The notes: generated from the letters alone by a model not told the origin. 11,411 bases of DNA from DASYPQ01 sp046155895 (GCA_046155895.1 JBJXFB010000105.1:1-11411), one strand, 5' to 3'. Positions 1-6,994 are shown, numbered from the stretch's first letter. A program made the numbers and translations.

Positions 1-207
1 CCGCCCCGCGGCGCCGGAGGTCGCGGCCCCGGCCGAGGCGGTCCCGGCCGCCCCGGCGGACGCGACGAGCGCGGGGGCCGCGCCGCGCCGATGGGACGCG
101 ACGAACGCGCCGATCTCGAGTCGCTGAACCGCGCGAACAAGGCCTACAGCCCCTTCGCTTCCTTCTTCAAGGCGAAGAAGGAAGAGGCGAAGACGGACGA
201 AGCCTAG
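1..207 (+). CDS. C-terminal tail of an unidentified protein (5' end outside the window)
   Basis: The frame is open from the left edge to TAG at 205-207. The first ~30 residues are a low-complexity Gly/Arg/Pro tract. A charged helical end with an NRANKAYSPFASFF stretch and a Lys/Glu-rich tail follows. Arg/Gly-rich tails are common on RNA-binding proteins, but no domain is visible, so no function is assigned. In the first 90 bases the +2 frame (Pro/Ala-rich, ending at TGA 125-127) has a cleaner G/C third position than this frame. Two alternatives are therefore a different gene ending at 127 with a short ORF from ATG 91, or a frame change near 90. The 91-207 part is the best supported. The stop overlaps the stop of the convergent gene. 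Confidence 0.5.
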   Translation, partial: PPRGAGGRGPGRGGPGRPGGRDERGGRAAPMGRDERADLESLNRANKAYSPFASFFKAKKEEAKTDEA

Positions 208-1223
208 CTCTCGACCCGTTCCATCGCCGTCAAGGCGTCGCGCACGCGCGAGTCGGCGAGCAGCGCTCGCAGCTCCTCGAGCTTCCGGATCATCGCCAGA
301 TCGTCGGTCGGCTCGTGGATGTCGTCTCCGGCCAGCAGCGCACCGGCGCGGCCCAGATCGCTCGCGGCGAGCGAGAGGGTCGAGGGCAAGGGGGCTGCGG
401 GGCCCGCGTGGCGGCCCCAGCCCTCGTCCTGCACGCCTTCGAAGGCGTCGGAGGTGATCATCGGCGTCCCGCTCGCGAGCGGGGCCTTCTTCGGCAGGAG
501 CCGGCCGAGATCGTCGAGCATGTCGAGGACGCCGAGCCGTTCGCGCGGCGAGTACGCATCGGCCTCCTGATCGCCAGCGGGGACGGAATCGTCGCTGAGG
601 TGGATCCGACCGTCGCGACCCTCGCGCTGGGCGACCTCGATCGTGCTCGCGAGGCTGTCGAGCCTCTCGCGCATCTCGATTTCGCTCGATACGAGCCGCT
701 GCTCGATGCGCAGGCCGAGCTGATCGAGGCTCGCGGCGAGCCGGTAGATGCCTTCGGCGGACGAGTCCGTGTTCGCGGTTTGGCTCTGGCGCTCGAACTC
801 CGTCTGGATCGCCTCCTTCAGGTAGACGAACTCGATCCGCAGACCCTGGAGCCCGTCGCGCAGGTCGGTCAGCTTCTCGGAGAGGCTCGCGATCGCCGGA
901 CCGGCCGACAACGCGGCGACCTGGGCCGCGATCGAGTGTTCGCGGCTCGTGCGCACGGTGAGCCACAAGCCGGTGAAGAGGATCCCTGCGCCGAGGAGGG
1001 GCATGCTCGTCAGTCCGTATCCCTCCAGGGTGCGGACGATCCCCGCGTACGACGGGCTCACCCGCGGGACGACCAGCATGGCCGTGCCGGCGAGGAGCAG
1101 GATCGCTCCCGCGAAGATCAGGAACCCTCCCGCGGGTCCGGCGCGGACGCCAGCGTGCGCGTAGGGAGCGCTCCGCTCCCCTGATTTTCCGTCCGAATGA
1201 CCGTTCTCTCGTTCCGTGGACAT
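204..1223 (-). CDS. Two-helix membrane protein with a long helical, coiled-coil-like domain; function unknown
   Basis: This 339-residue protein has a hydrophilic N-terminus (1-30), a hydrophobic helix at about 33-52, a Pro-containing loop, and a second helix at about 72-90. Residues ~95-200 form an amphipathic, Glu/Leu/Arg-rich stretch that looks coiled-coil. The rest is low-complexity with a final helix (about 312-338). Even helix count plus basic residues after helix 2 (RTSR) suggest both ends are cytoplasmic. I recognise no family. It could be a scaffold or a membrane anchor of a larger assembly, but nothing shows which. The ATG at 1223 has a weak purine-rich GGGAACG about 8-10 nt upstream. 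It is divergent from ptsI across 214 bp and convergent with the left-edge gene, sharing the CTAG at 204-207. Confidence 0.7.
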   Translation of the reverse strand: MSTERENGHSDGKSGERSAPYAHAGVRAGPAGGFLIFAGAILLLAGTAMLVVPRVSPSYAGIVRTLEGYGLTSMPLLGAGILFTGLWLTVRTSREHSIAAQVAALSAGPAIASLSEKLTDLRDGLQGLRIEFVYLKEAIQTEFERQSQTANTDSSAEGIYRLAASLDQLGLRIEQRLVSSEIEMRERLDSLASTIEVAQREGRDGRIHLSDDSVPAGDQEADAYSPRERLGVLDMLDDLGRLLPKKAPLASGTPMITSDAFEGVQDEGWGRHAGPAAPLPSTLSLAASDLGRAGALLAGDDIHEPTDDLAMIRKLEELRALLADSRVRDALTAMERVES

Positions 1224-1437
1224 GCTGGCTCGTTCCCGTTCCGCGCGTGGGGTTGAGGGTCGGGCGCTCGGGCCGATTCGGCCGCGCCTCGGCTCCAGAG
1301 AGCTTCGAGCCGCGGGCGCGGGCTTCTTGAGCCCAACTGGCGATCGCCGCGTTTACACCGCCGCGACGCTTTGTGCGCCCTCGCCGGAGGGGTAGATTGA
1401 GAGCGCACAGCGCTCTGCGGACGCGCGGAACCCGGCC
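1224..1437. promoter_or_regulatory. Divergent intergenic region between the membrane-protein gene and ptsI
   Basis: These 214 bp contain no convincing ORF and must hold the promoters of both divergent genes. Three dyads are visible: GGCCGA-T-TCGGCC at 1271-1283 (perfect, 13 bp), CGGCTC/GAGCCG arms at 1290-1295 and 1307-1312 with an 11-nt spacer, and a 7-bp hairpin at 1400-1416. TTTACA at 1352-1357 resembles a -35 box, but no -10 box lies at the right distance. Exact promoters cannot be placed by eye. Confidence 0.5.
1400..1416 (+). repeat. Perfect 7-bp inverted repeat in the ptsI leader
   Basis: AGAGCGC-ACA-GCGCTCT is a perfect 7-bp stem with a 3-nt loop, ending 21 nt before the ptsI ATG. 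It could be a leader hairpin affecting translation or mRNA stability, or an operator dyad. No U-run follows, so it is not a typical intrinsic terminator. Short dyads are frequent in GC-rich DNA, so its role is uncertain. Confidence 0.4.
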
Positions 1438-3249
1438 ATGACCCAGCCCCGGATCGTGAAAGGGATCGCCGTGTCGAGCGGTTTGGCCCTCGGGCGCGTG
1501 CACATCGTCCGCGCGACGCCCAAGGTCGTCCCGACCTGGTCGATCCCCGGCAACGAGGTCGAGGGCGAGATCGAGCGCCTCGCGCGGGCGATCGCGCTGA
1601 CCAGCCAGGAGCTGCAGCGGCGCAAGGAGATGGTGGCCGCGCAATCCGGGCCGAAGGACGCGGAGATCCTCTCCGTCCACCGGATGCTCCTCGAGGATCC
1701 CGCGGCGCGCAAGCGCGTCGAAGCGCGGATCCGCGACCAGCGCATCAACGCCGAAGCGGCGGTCGGCGAGCTCATCGAACGTTTCCGGACCGGACTCGGC
1801 GCGCTCGGCGGCGACAGCCGGCACGGCTACGCGGCCGACTTCAGCGATCCCTGGCAAGCCGTCCTCGACGCGCTCCTTTCGCGCGGGCGCGAGCAGGTGG
1901 TCGCCGCGGGCGATCAGGTCGTCCTCGCCGCGGCCGAGCTCACGCCCAAGGTCGTGACCTTCCTCGAGCGCGAGCGCGTGCTCGCCGTGATCACGGAGAC
2001 GGGAGGCCGCTTCTCGCACGGAGCCGTCCTCGCGCGCTCTTTCGGCGTCCCGTGCGTCGTGGCGCTCCCGAACCTCCTCTCGCGCCTCGAGCAGGGGATG
2101 CGAGTCGCGGTGGACGGGGATCGCGGGACGGTGCAGCTCAAGCCGACTCAAGCGGACGTGGACCAGTTCCTCGAGCGCCTCTCGCGGCGCAGAGCGCGCG
2201 AGAGCCAGCTCGCCGTGCACGCGGCGCTGCCCTGCGTGACCCCCGACGGCCATCGATTCGGAGTCCAGGTGAACATCGAGGGACTCCAGGACCTGGACAC
2301 CTTCGAGATGGCCCACAGCGACGGCGTCGGCCTCCTGCGGACCGAGTTCCTCTACATGGAGCGGACGCAGTTCCCCTCCGAGGAGGAGCAGTACCGCCTC
2401 TACCGCCGCGTCGTCGAACGGATGGAAGGCCGGCCCGTGACGCTGCGCACGCTCGACATCGGCAACGACAAGCGCCTGCCGTACTTCAAGACGCCCGACG
2501 AGACCAACCCCGCCCTCGGCTGGCGCGGACTGCGGATCTCGCTCGAATGGCAGGATCTCCTGCGCGTGCAGCTGCGAGCTGCGCTGCGCGCGAGCGCGCA
2601 CGGCGATCTGCGCGTGCTCGTCCCGATGGTCTGCTCGATCGAGGAGGTGCGCGAGGTTCGGCGCGTTTTCGAGGAAGTGCGGGCCCAGCTCGCCGAGCAG
2701 GGCTACGAGATCGCGGCGCGGGTCCCGCTCGGGATCATGGTCGAGGTGCCTTCGACGGTGCTCGTGCTGCCCGATCTCCTCCCGCTCGTCGACTTCGTGA
2801 GCGTCGGCACGAACGATCTCGTGCAGTACCTCCTCGCCGCCGACCGCGACAATCCCTGGGTGGCCAAGCTCTACGATCCGCAGCACCCGGCCGTGTGGTG
2901 GGCACTGCGCCGCGTTGCCGAGACCGCGAGCCAGGCGGGGAAGCCGAGCTCCGTGTGTGGCGAGATGGCGGGCGACTACGCGACGGCCGTCCTGCTAATG
3001 GGAATGGGGTACGGCTCGGTCAGCGTCGTCCCGCATCTGCTCCCTCAGGTGAAGTTCGCTGTTCGGGAGATGCCCATGCGCGAAGCTTCGGAACTCGCGG
3101 CGAGCGTGATTCGCGAGTCGACGGCCGAAGGAATCGGCCGGATCCTCGCGCGGGCGCGAGAGCGGCTTCACAGGCGGCACTTCGCCGAGGGCGACTCGGA
3201 GGGGGCCCTGGAGAGCACGGACTCGGCCCGGGAGGCCGACCGGGGGTAG
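1438..3249 (+). CDS. ptsI: Phosphoenolpyruvate-protein phosphotransferase (PTS enzyme I)
   Basis: Cytoplasmic enzyme I takes phosphate from PEP onto a histidine and passes it to HPr, the first step of the phosphotransferase system. The 603 residues have the usual EI length and order. An N-terminal swivelling/HPr-binding region carries the phospho-His motif GGRFSHGAVLARS (His194, codon 2017-2019). The C-terminal PEP-binding TIM barrel shows GLLRTEFLYM (Arg301), RTLDIGNDK, NPALGWRGLR, MVEVPS, SVGTNDLVQY and the CGEMAGD acid/base loop (Cys507). There is no N-terminal GAF domain, so it is PtsI-like rather than PtsP-like. The start is fixed by KGIAVSSGLALG, which begins EI proteins, although no clear Shine-Dalgarno precedes it. 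The last ~20 residues are an acidic, variable tail. No HPr or EII gene lies in the window, so whether it drives sugar uptake or only regulation is open. Confidence 0.95.
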   Translation: MTQPRIVKGIAVSSGLALGRVHIVRATPKVVPTWSIPGNEVEGEIERLARAIALTSQELQRRKEMVAAQSGPKDAEILSVHRMLLEDPAARKRVEARIRDQRINAEAAVGELIERFRTGLGALGGDSRHGYAADFSDPWQAVLDALLSRGREQVVAAGDQVVLAAAELTPKVVTFLERERVLAVITETGGRFSHGAVLARSFGVPCVVALPNLLSRLEQGMRVAVDGDRGTVQLKPTQADVDQFLERLSRRRARESQLAVHAALPCVTPDGHRFGVQVNIEGLQDLDTFEMAHSDGVGLLRTEFLYMERTQFPSEEEQYRLYRRVVERMEGRPVTLRTLDIGNDKRLPYFKTPDETNPALGWRGLRISLEWQDLLRVQLRAALRASAHGDLRVLVPMVCSIEEVREVRRVFEEVRAQLAEQGYEIAARVPLGIMVEVPSTVLVLPDLLPLVDFVSVGTNDLVQYLLAADRDNPWVAKLYDPQHPAVWWALRRVAETASQAGKPSSVCGEMAGDYATAVLLMGMGYGSVSVVPHLLPQVKFAVREMPMREASELAASVIRESTAEGIGRILARARERLHRRHFAEGDSEGALESTDSAREADRG

Positions 3250-3274
3250 GCCAGAAACCTCGGAGATCCCCATG

Positions 3275-3287
3275 CGCGGTCACCGCG
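3275..3287 (+). repeat. GC-rich inverted repeat between ptsI and the SANT-repeat gene
   Basis: CGCGGT-C-ACCGCG is a perfect 6-bp dyad 26 nt after the ptsI stop and about 60 nt before the next ATG. It may be a weak hairpin or an operator. No T-run follows. The 98-bp gap (3250-3347) otherwise contains only purine-rich sequence leading to the next start. Confidence 0.3.
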
Positions 3288-3347
3288 TGTAAGCTCACGG
3301 CGTGGGGGAGGAGGCAGGAATTGAGAAGAGCGAGGTGGGGTAGAGAG

Positions 3348-4049
3348 ATGCCGGCCAGCCCGCGGCGCGGGCGCTGGTCGCAGTCCGAGATCGCCAGGCT
3401 CAAGGAGTCCTACGGCCTCAAGGACGAGCGCGCGATCGCACGCGAGCTCAGCCGGCCGGTCGAGAGCGTGCGGAAGATGGCGGCCAGCTTGTTCCCGGCG
3501 GCCGCGCGCACCGGACCGTGGTCGGCCGCCGAGATCGCCGAGCTCAAGAAGTACATCGGCGGAACGACCTTGGACGTCGTCGCGCGGATTCTCTCCCGAT
3601 CCGTCGAGGACCTCGAGCGCAAGGTCGAGGAGCTGCGCTCGAAGACGAGCGGCGGCCGGTGGACGCAGGAAGAGCTCGCCGAGTTCAAGCGCCTGTACGG
3701 GACGAGGACCGACCAGGACCTGGCCCTGATCTTCGAGCGCAGCGTGGACGCGGTGAAGCGGCTGGCCGGAAAATTTTGCCTGGCGAAGGACAAGGCCTTC
3801 CTCAAGAAGCTCGTGGGCCCTTCCGCATCGAAGATGCCGCGGTGGGAGCCGGCCGAGATCGAGAAGCTCGTCGTCCTCTACCCGGTCGAGCCGAACCTCG
3901 GTATCGCGCAGAAGCTCAATCGGTCGGTGAAGAGCGTGGTCTCGAAGGCCCACAACCTGGGGCTGAAGAAGGAGCCGGACCGCTTGAAGCAGATGGGGCG
4001 CGAGAACGTCAGCCTGCGCTACAAGCGGGTTTCCTCCCTCGATTCCTGA
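3348..4049 (+). CDS. Protein of four tandem SANT/Myb-like (GcrA-like) helix-turn-helix repeats
   Basis: This 233-residue, Lys/Arg-rich soluble protein consists almost entirely of four repeats of ~45 residues, each opening with Trp: W10, W58, W105 and W166. The shared pattern is W-(S/T/E)-x-x-E-(I/L), a first helix, a spacer, then (I/V/L)-A-x-x-(L/F)-x-R-(S/P)-V-x-x-(V/L). The fourth ends in KAHNLGLKK and is the most canonical, resembling GcrA-type and other bacterial Myb-like domains. Arg/Lys at the end of the recognition-like helix suggests DNA binding. The frame is open much further upstream in ptsI, but that part is shadow. ATG 3348 is chosen because the repeats start at once and GAGGTGGGG precedes it. 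It lies 98 bp after ptsI and may be cotranscribed. A transcription-factor or nucleoid role is inference. Confidence 0.75.
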   Translation: MPASPRRGRWSQSEIARLKESYGLKDERAIARELSRPVESVRKMAASLFPAAARTGPWSAAEIAELKKYIGGTTLDVVARILSRSVEDLERKVEELRSKTSGGRWTQEELAEFKRLYGTRTDQDLALIFERSVDAVKRLAGKFCLAKDKAFLKKLVGPSASKMPRWEPAEIEKLVVLYPVEPNLGIAQKLNRSVKSVVSKAHNLGLKKEPDRLKQMGRENVSLRYKRVSSLDS

Positions 4050-4065
4050 CGGCTCGAACGGTCAG
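4046..4065. terminator. Small inverted repeat spanning two convergent stop codons
   Basis: CTGAC at 4046-4050 and GTCAG at 4061-4065 form a 5-bp dyad with a 10-nt loop. The arms contain the TGA stops of the plus-strand SANT-repeat gene and the minus-strand sulfatase-like gene. There are no T-runs, so this is at best a weak bidirectional structure in the 12-bp gap. The symmetry is partly forced by both stops being TGA. Confidence 0.25.
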
Positions 4066-5549
4066 TAGCCCAAGGCCTGGATCACACGCAGCGCCTCGGG
4101 ATCTTGGCGCTCGAGCAACTCGCGTCGGCTCTGGAGCTGCCGCGCGAGGTCGTCGAAACGGACGTCGGCGTCGGCGAAGCGGAGCAGCTCGGCCTGCAGG
4201 CGCAGGAGGGGCGCCGACGCCGGGGGATCCGCAGCGAGGTTGACCGTCTCGCCGGGGTCGCGGGCGAGGTCGTAGAGCTCGTCGGAGAGGACGACGAGGC
4301 GTTTCTCCGGCGCGAGGACGTGCGTGTAGCGGCGGATCAGCTTCCAGTCGCCGATCCGGACGGCCTTCGACTGCACGGCTCCCGAGAGTTCGGCGCGGTC
4401 GACCTTCTCCACGAACACCGGATGCGGCGCCGGTGAGTCCTCCGCGAAGAGCACCTCGCGCGACACCCCGCGAACCCTGGTGCCCTCGACCGAAACGAGC
4501 GGAGGCAGACCGAGGAGAGCGAGGATGGTCGGAGCGAGGTCGACGAGCGAGACGTCGCCGCGCCGGAGTCCCGGCTTGGGCCGATCGCCGAGGATCGTCG
4601 GGAAGCGCATGACGAGCGGGACGCGGCACGTCGTCTCGTACGCGTCGCGGCCGTGCTCGAACCAGTAGCGGTGCTCGCCGAGGCTCTCGCCGTGATCGGC
4701 GGTGACCACGACGAGCGTCCGGTCCAGCGTCCCCGACTCGCGGAGCGCGTTCATCAAACGGCCGATCTCGGCGTCGACGTAGCGCACCTCGCCGTCGTAG
4801 AGGTCGCGAACTCGCGCCGCGTCGATGCGGCCGTCTTGCGTGCGGCAGCCTGGAGGGACGTTGTACTCGGCGACGGTGAACCGCTGGATCTCGCCCGGGA
4901 GGGTCTCCGGCGGATCGGGGATCGGATCCGGCGTTTCGCTCCTGAAGACGCGATGTTCGCCGGGGGGATCGTAGAGCCCGTGTGGATCCATGTAGTGGAG
5001 CCACAGGAACCAGGGATCTCCGCCGGGAGTCGTGGAGGAAAGCGCGGACAGGGCCGCGTCGGTCATCGAGCGCGCACGGCGTTCGGGCGCATCGTCGGGC
5101 GGCACCCCCTCCCTGTCGGGGAGGTCCTCCGTCCAGCGTTCGAAGCCGCGGGCGAGCCCCGAGTGCCGGTCGAGCAGGACGTAGTTCCCGATGATCGCGG
5201 CCGTCTTCCATCCCGCGTCGCGCAGGCGCTCCGCCAGGACCGGCACTCTCCAGTCCAGGGGCATCAGGAGGTCGCGCGCGCCGTGGTCGTGCGGATAGAG
5301 GCCGGTCATCAGCGAGGCGATCGCCGGAGTCGTCTTCGCGCGCGGCGTCTCCGCGTGCGTGAAGCGCAGGCCCTCGGCGGCGAGGCGGTCGAGATTCGGC
5401 GTCGTGGCGCGCGGGTAGCCCGCCACGGAGAGGCGATCGGCCCGTAGCGTGTCGATCGTGATCAGGAGCACGTTGGGGCGCTCGACCTGCCGCGTGCAGG
5501 ACGCGAGACCGGCGGCGACGAACGACGCGGCGATCGAGAGCGCTCTCAT
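4062..5549 (-). CDS. Sulfatase-fold (alkaline phosphatase superfamily) lipoprotein with Thr at the nucleophile position
   Basis: This 495-residue protein begins with a lipoprotein signal, lipobox LASC with Cys18, so it should be anchored in the envelope. It has sulfatase-family landmarks: NVLLITIDTLRAD (metal ligand Asp33), TPNLDRLAAEG, ASLMTGLYPHDHG, FLWLHYMDPHGLY, and the second metal motif TADHGES (Asp285, His286). The family signature C/S-x-P-x-R-x-x-L-x-T-G reads T-T-P-A-I-A-S-L-M-T-G here (Thr73 onward). There is therefore no Cys/Ser to become formylglycine, and the usual Arg is Ile. Thr nucleophiles are known in phosphoethanolamine transferases of the same superfamily, so a phosphatase, phosphodiesterase or transferase is at least as likely as a sulfatase. 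The start overlaps the upstream gene's stop (ATGA), implying translational coupling. The substrate is unknown. Confidence 0.85.
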   Translation of the reverse strand: MRALSIAASFVAAGLASCTRQVERPNVLLITIDTLRADRLSVAGYPRATTPNLDRLAAEGLRFTHAETPRAKTTPAIASLMTGLYPHDHGARDLLMPLDWRVPVLAERLRDAGWKTAAIIGNYVLLDRHSGLARGFERWTEDLPDREGVPPDDAPERRARSMTDAALSALSSTTPGGDPWFLWLHYMDPHGLYDPPGEHRVFRSETPDPIPDPPETLPGEIQRFTVAEYNVPPGCRTQDGRIDAARVRDLYDGEVRYVDAEIGRLMNALRESGTLDRTLVVVTADHGESLGEHRYWFEHGRDAYETTCRVPLVMRFPTILGDRPKPGLRRGDVSLVDLAPTILALLGLPPLVSVEGTRVRGVSREVLFAEDSPAPHPVFVEKVDRAELSGAVQSKAVRIGDWKLIRRYTHVLAPEKRLVVLSDELYDLARDPGETVNLAADPPASAPLLRLQAELLRFADADVRFDDLARQLQSRRELLERQDPEALRVIQALGY

Positions 5550-6274
5550 CTCCGGCGCACGAATTCCGGACTGACGTACCGGCGGCCGAGGAACTTCGTG
5601 CGCACCCGCTCGTCGGGAGTGGGGACCGCGGACTCGAGAGAGACTCCGAGAGTGCGGGCGAAGGCCTCGCGTAGTCCAGGCGCGAGGATCTCGGCCGAGA
5701 TTCCGGCCTGGTGCTCGCCCGCGGTCGCGATCGAGCCCTCGAGAGGCGACGTGCCGAGCTTGATCGATCCGTGGTGCAGGACGCGCCCGTTCTTCCGCCG
5801 CTGCGCGGAGCCGACGCCCTTCCGGCCGTTCCAGGCGAGATCGAGCGCCGTCGACTTGTGAAAGCACATCCCGGTGCCGGAGCGATCGGAAGCGAGCGTC
5901 TCGTCGCCGCGCATCCTGGCGGGGACGCCGACCTCGCCGAGCGCGACCGCGATCGCTTCGTGCACGCGCGCGTAGGAATCGGCGATCGGGCCCTGGTAGA
6001 GCGGGTGCTCGAGCGAGGCGGCGATCGAGAAGGTGAGCTCGCGCACGTGGTGGATCGCGCCGCCGCCGGTGATGCGGCGGACGACCGCGCCGGCACTCTC
6101 GGCGCCGGGGACGTCCTCGAATCGCTGGAAATAGCCGAGAGAAAGCGTGTCGGGCTTCCAGGAGTAGAAACGCAGGGTCGGCGGGCTGTCCTCGCTCTCG
6201 AGGAGCGCCTCGTCGAGCCCCATGTTGAAGGCCGGGTCCGCTCCCCAGGTCGTGATCAGGCGCCAAGTCTCCAC
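5546..6274 (-). CDS. lipM: LipM-like octanoyl/lipoyl transferase (biotin/lipoate protein ligase family)
   Basis: Members of this family transfer octanoyl or lipoyl groups to lipoyl domains such as the glycine-cleavage H protein. The 242-residue protein shows RRITGGGAIHH (66-76, the R-x-TGGG-x-x-H signature), MCFHKS with Cys137, the conserved lysine region RKGVGSAQRRK (Lys152) and LHHGSIKLG. A Cys followed by Phe before K-x-x-GSAQ matches the acyl-thioester Cys of LipM octanoyltransferases. I therefore prefer LipM, but an LplA-type ligase or LipL-type amidotransferase is not excluded. Translation starts at GTG 6274, preceded by GAGGAG at 6278-6283. WRLITTW and NMGLDEALL in the N-terminus fit the family start. 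It is first in an operon with the sulfatase-like gene (4-bp overlap). Confidence 0.8.
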   Translation of the reverse strand: METWRLITTWGADPAFNMGLDEALLESEDSPPTLRFYSWKPDTLSLGYFQRFEDVPGAESAGAVVRRITGGGAIHHVRELTFSIAASLEHPLYQGPIADSYARVHEAIAVALGEVGVPARMRGDETLASDRSGTGMCFHKSTALDLAWNGRKGVGSAQRRKNGRVLHHGSIKLGTSPLEGSIATAGEHQAGISAEILAPGLREAFARTLGVSLESAVPTPDERVRTKFLGRRYVSPEFVRRR

Positions 6275-6319
6275 GCGCTCCTCATTCTAGGCCTCCCCCA
6301 GCGTGCTATCCTCCCCGGA

Positions 6320-6994
6320 ATGTCGCTTGCCGCATGGTTCGCGTTCGCCGTGCTCGCCCGGGATCCGACTGCGATCCAGCCGCAGGAGCCGCCGCACGAG
6401 CACGACTCCGCCGTCCCGTCGTGACCGGTGTGACCCGGTGAAGGGCGCGCGGTCCGTGGGACCGCGGATCACGACGACGACCGGTGGACTCTCGGGATCC
6501 GGTGGATCCCCGGCGTCGACGTCGACCGGGCGAAGCTGCGCACGACGTTGAGCTATCGGTTCGCCCCGACGTTCACGGCGGGCCTGGAGTACAACCCCCT
6601 CGACAACGACCTCGGCCCGATCGCGAACTGGCTCGCGGTGGGTGAGACGAAGGACAGGCCCGCCCTGATCCTCGGGACCAGCTCGGACCGGATCGGGACC
6701 ACGCACGGCCGCGCGGTGTACGCGACGCTCGCCAAGGACTTGAGAGCCGCGACCGGGATCCCGATCGCTCCCTATGGCGGAGTGTCCTTCGGAACGTTCG
6801 ACGACGAGTTCGTGGCGATCGGCGGACTGCGGATCGACTGGGCCGAGTGGTTGTCCACCACGAGCCTGTGGGACGGCCACAACCTCCACCACATCGCCGA
6901 GACGCCCGTGGGCAGGACGGGGACGCTCGGGCTCGTGGTCGTCGATCTCGACGGGGAAGTCGATGTGGGGCTCAGCTACTCGATCGGCTTCTAG
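6320..6994 (+). pseudogene. Outer-membrane beta-barrel-like protein interrupted by two in-frame stops
   Basis: ATG 6320 opens a signal-like peptide (hydrophobic AAWFAFAVLA core, then a Pro/Gln/His-rich segment) that ends at TGA 6422-6424. A second TGA follows at 6431-6433. The same frame then stays open to TAG 6992-6994. It reads as alternating beta-strand sequence with Gly/aromatic turns (WTLGIRWIPG, LRTTLSYRF, TAGLEYNPL) and ends in LSYSIGF. A terminal Phe is typical of BAM-assembled barrels. After the stops the first usual start codon is TTG 6548, already inside the beta domain (a 148-residue ORF), and that product would lack an export signal. This looks like a broken gene, paired frameshifts or a sequence error. 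A short cytoplasmic protein from TTG 6548 is the alternative. The family is not recognised. The 45-bp gap before it (6275-6319) separates divergent genes; TGCTATCCT at 6304-6312 is weakly like an extended -10 box. Confidence 0.6.

Noticed and set aside
315..1184. Plus-strand 289-codon frame antisense to the membrane protein
   Set aside because: It has no hydrophobic or domain pattern, whereas the minus frame has two clear transmembrane helices and a helical domain.
1352..1398. TTTACA (1352) plus TAGATT (1393) as a sigma-70 promoter for ptsI
   Set aside because: The spacing is about 35 bp instead of about 17, so the two elements cannot form one promoter.
2052..3347. Upstream extension of the SANT-repeat frame through ptsI
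   Set aside because: The extension is Arg/Ala/Pro-rich shadow of ptsI. The real product starts at ATG 3348, where the repeats begin after a purine-rich ribosome binding site.
4009..6096. Minus-strand 695-codon frame overlapping the sulfatase-like and LipM-like genes
   Set aside because: It is an Arg/Ser/Pro-rich shadow, while the other two frames carry recognisable families.
5550..6266. N-terminal extension of the sulfatase-like frame (would give 734 residues)
   Set aside because: It is an out-of-frame shadow of the LipM-like gene. The lipoprotein signal peptide starts exactly at ATG 5549, and ATGA overlap supports it.
6284..6289. TAGAAT on the minus strand as a -10 box for the LipM-like gene
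   Set aside because: It overlaps or abuts the GAGGAG ribosome binding site and has no -35 partner. A transcript from it would lack that site.
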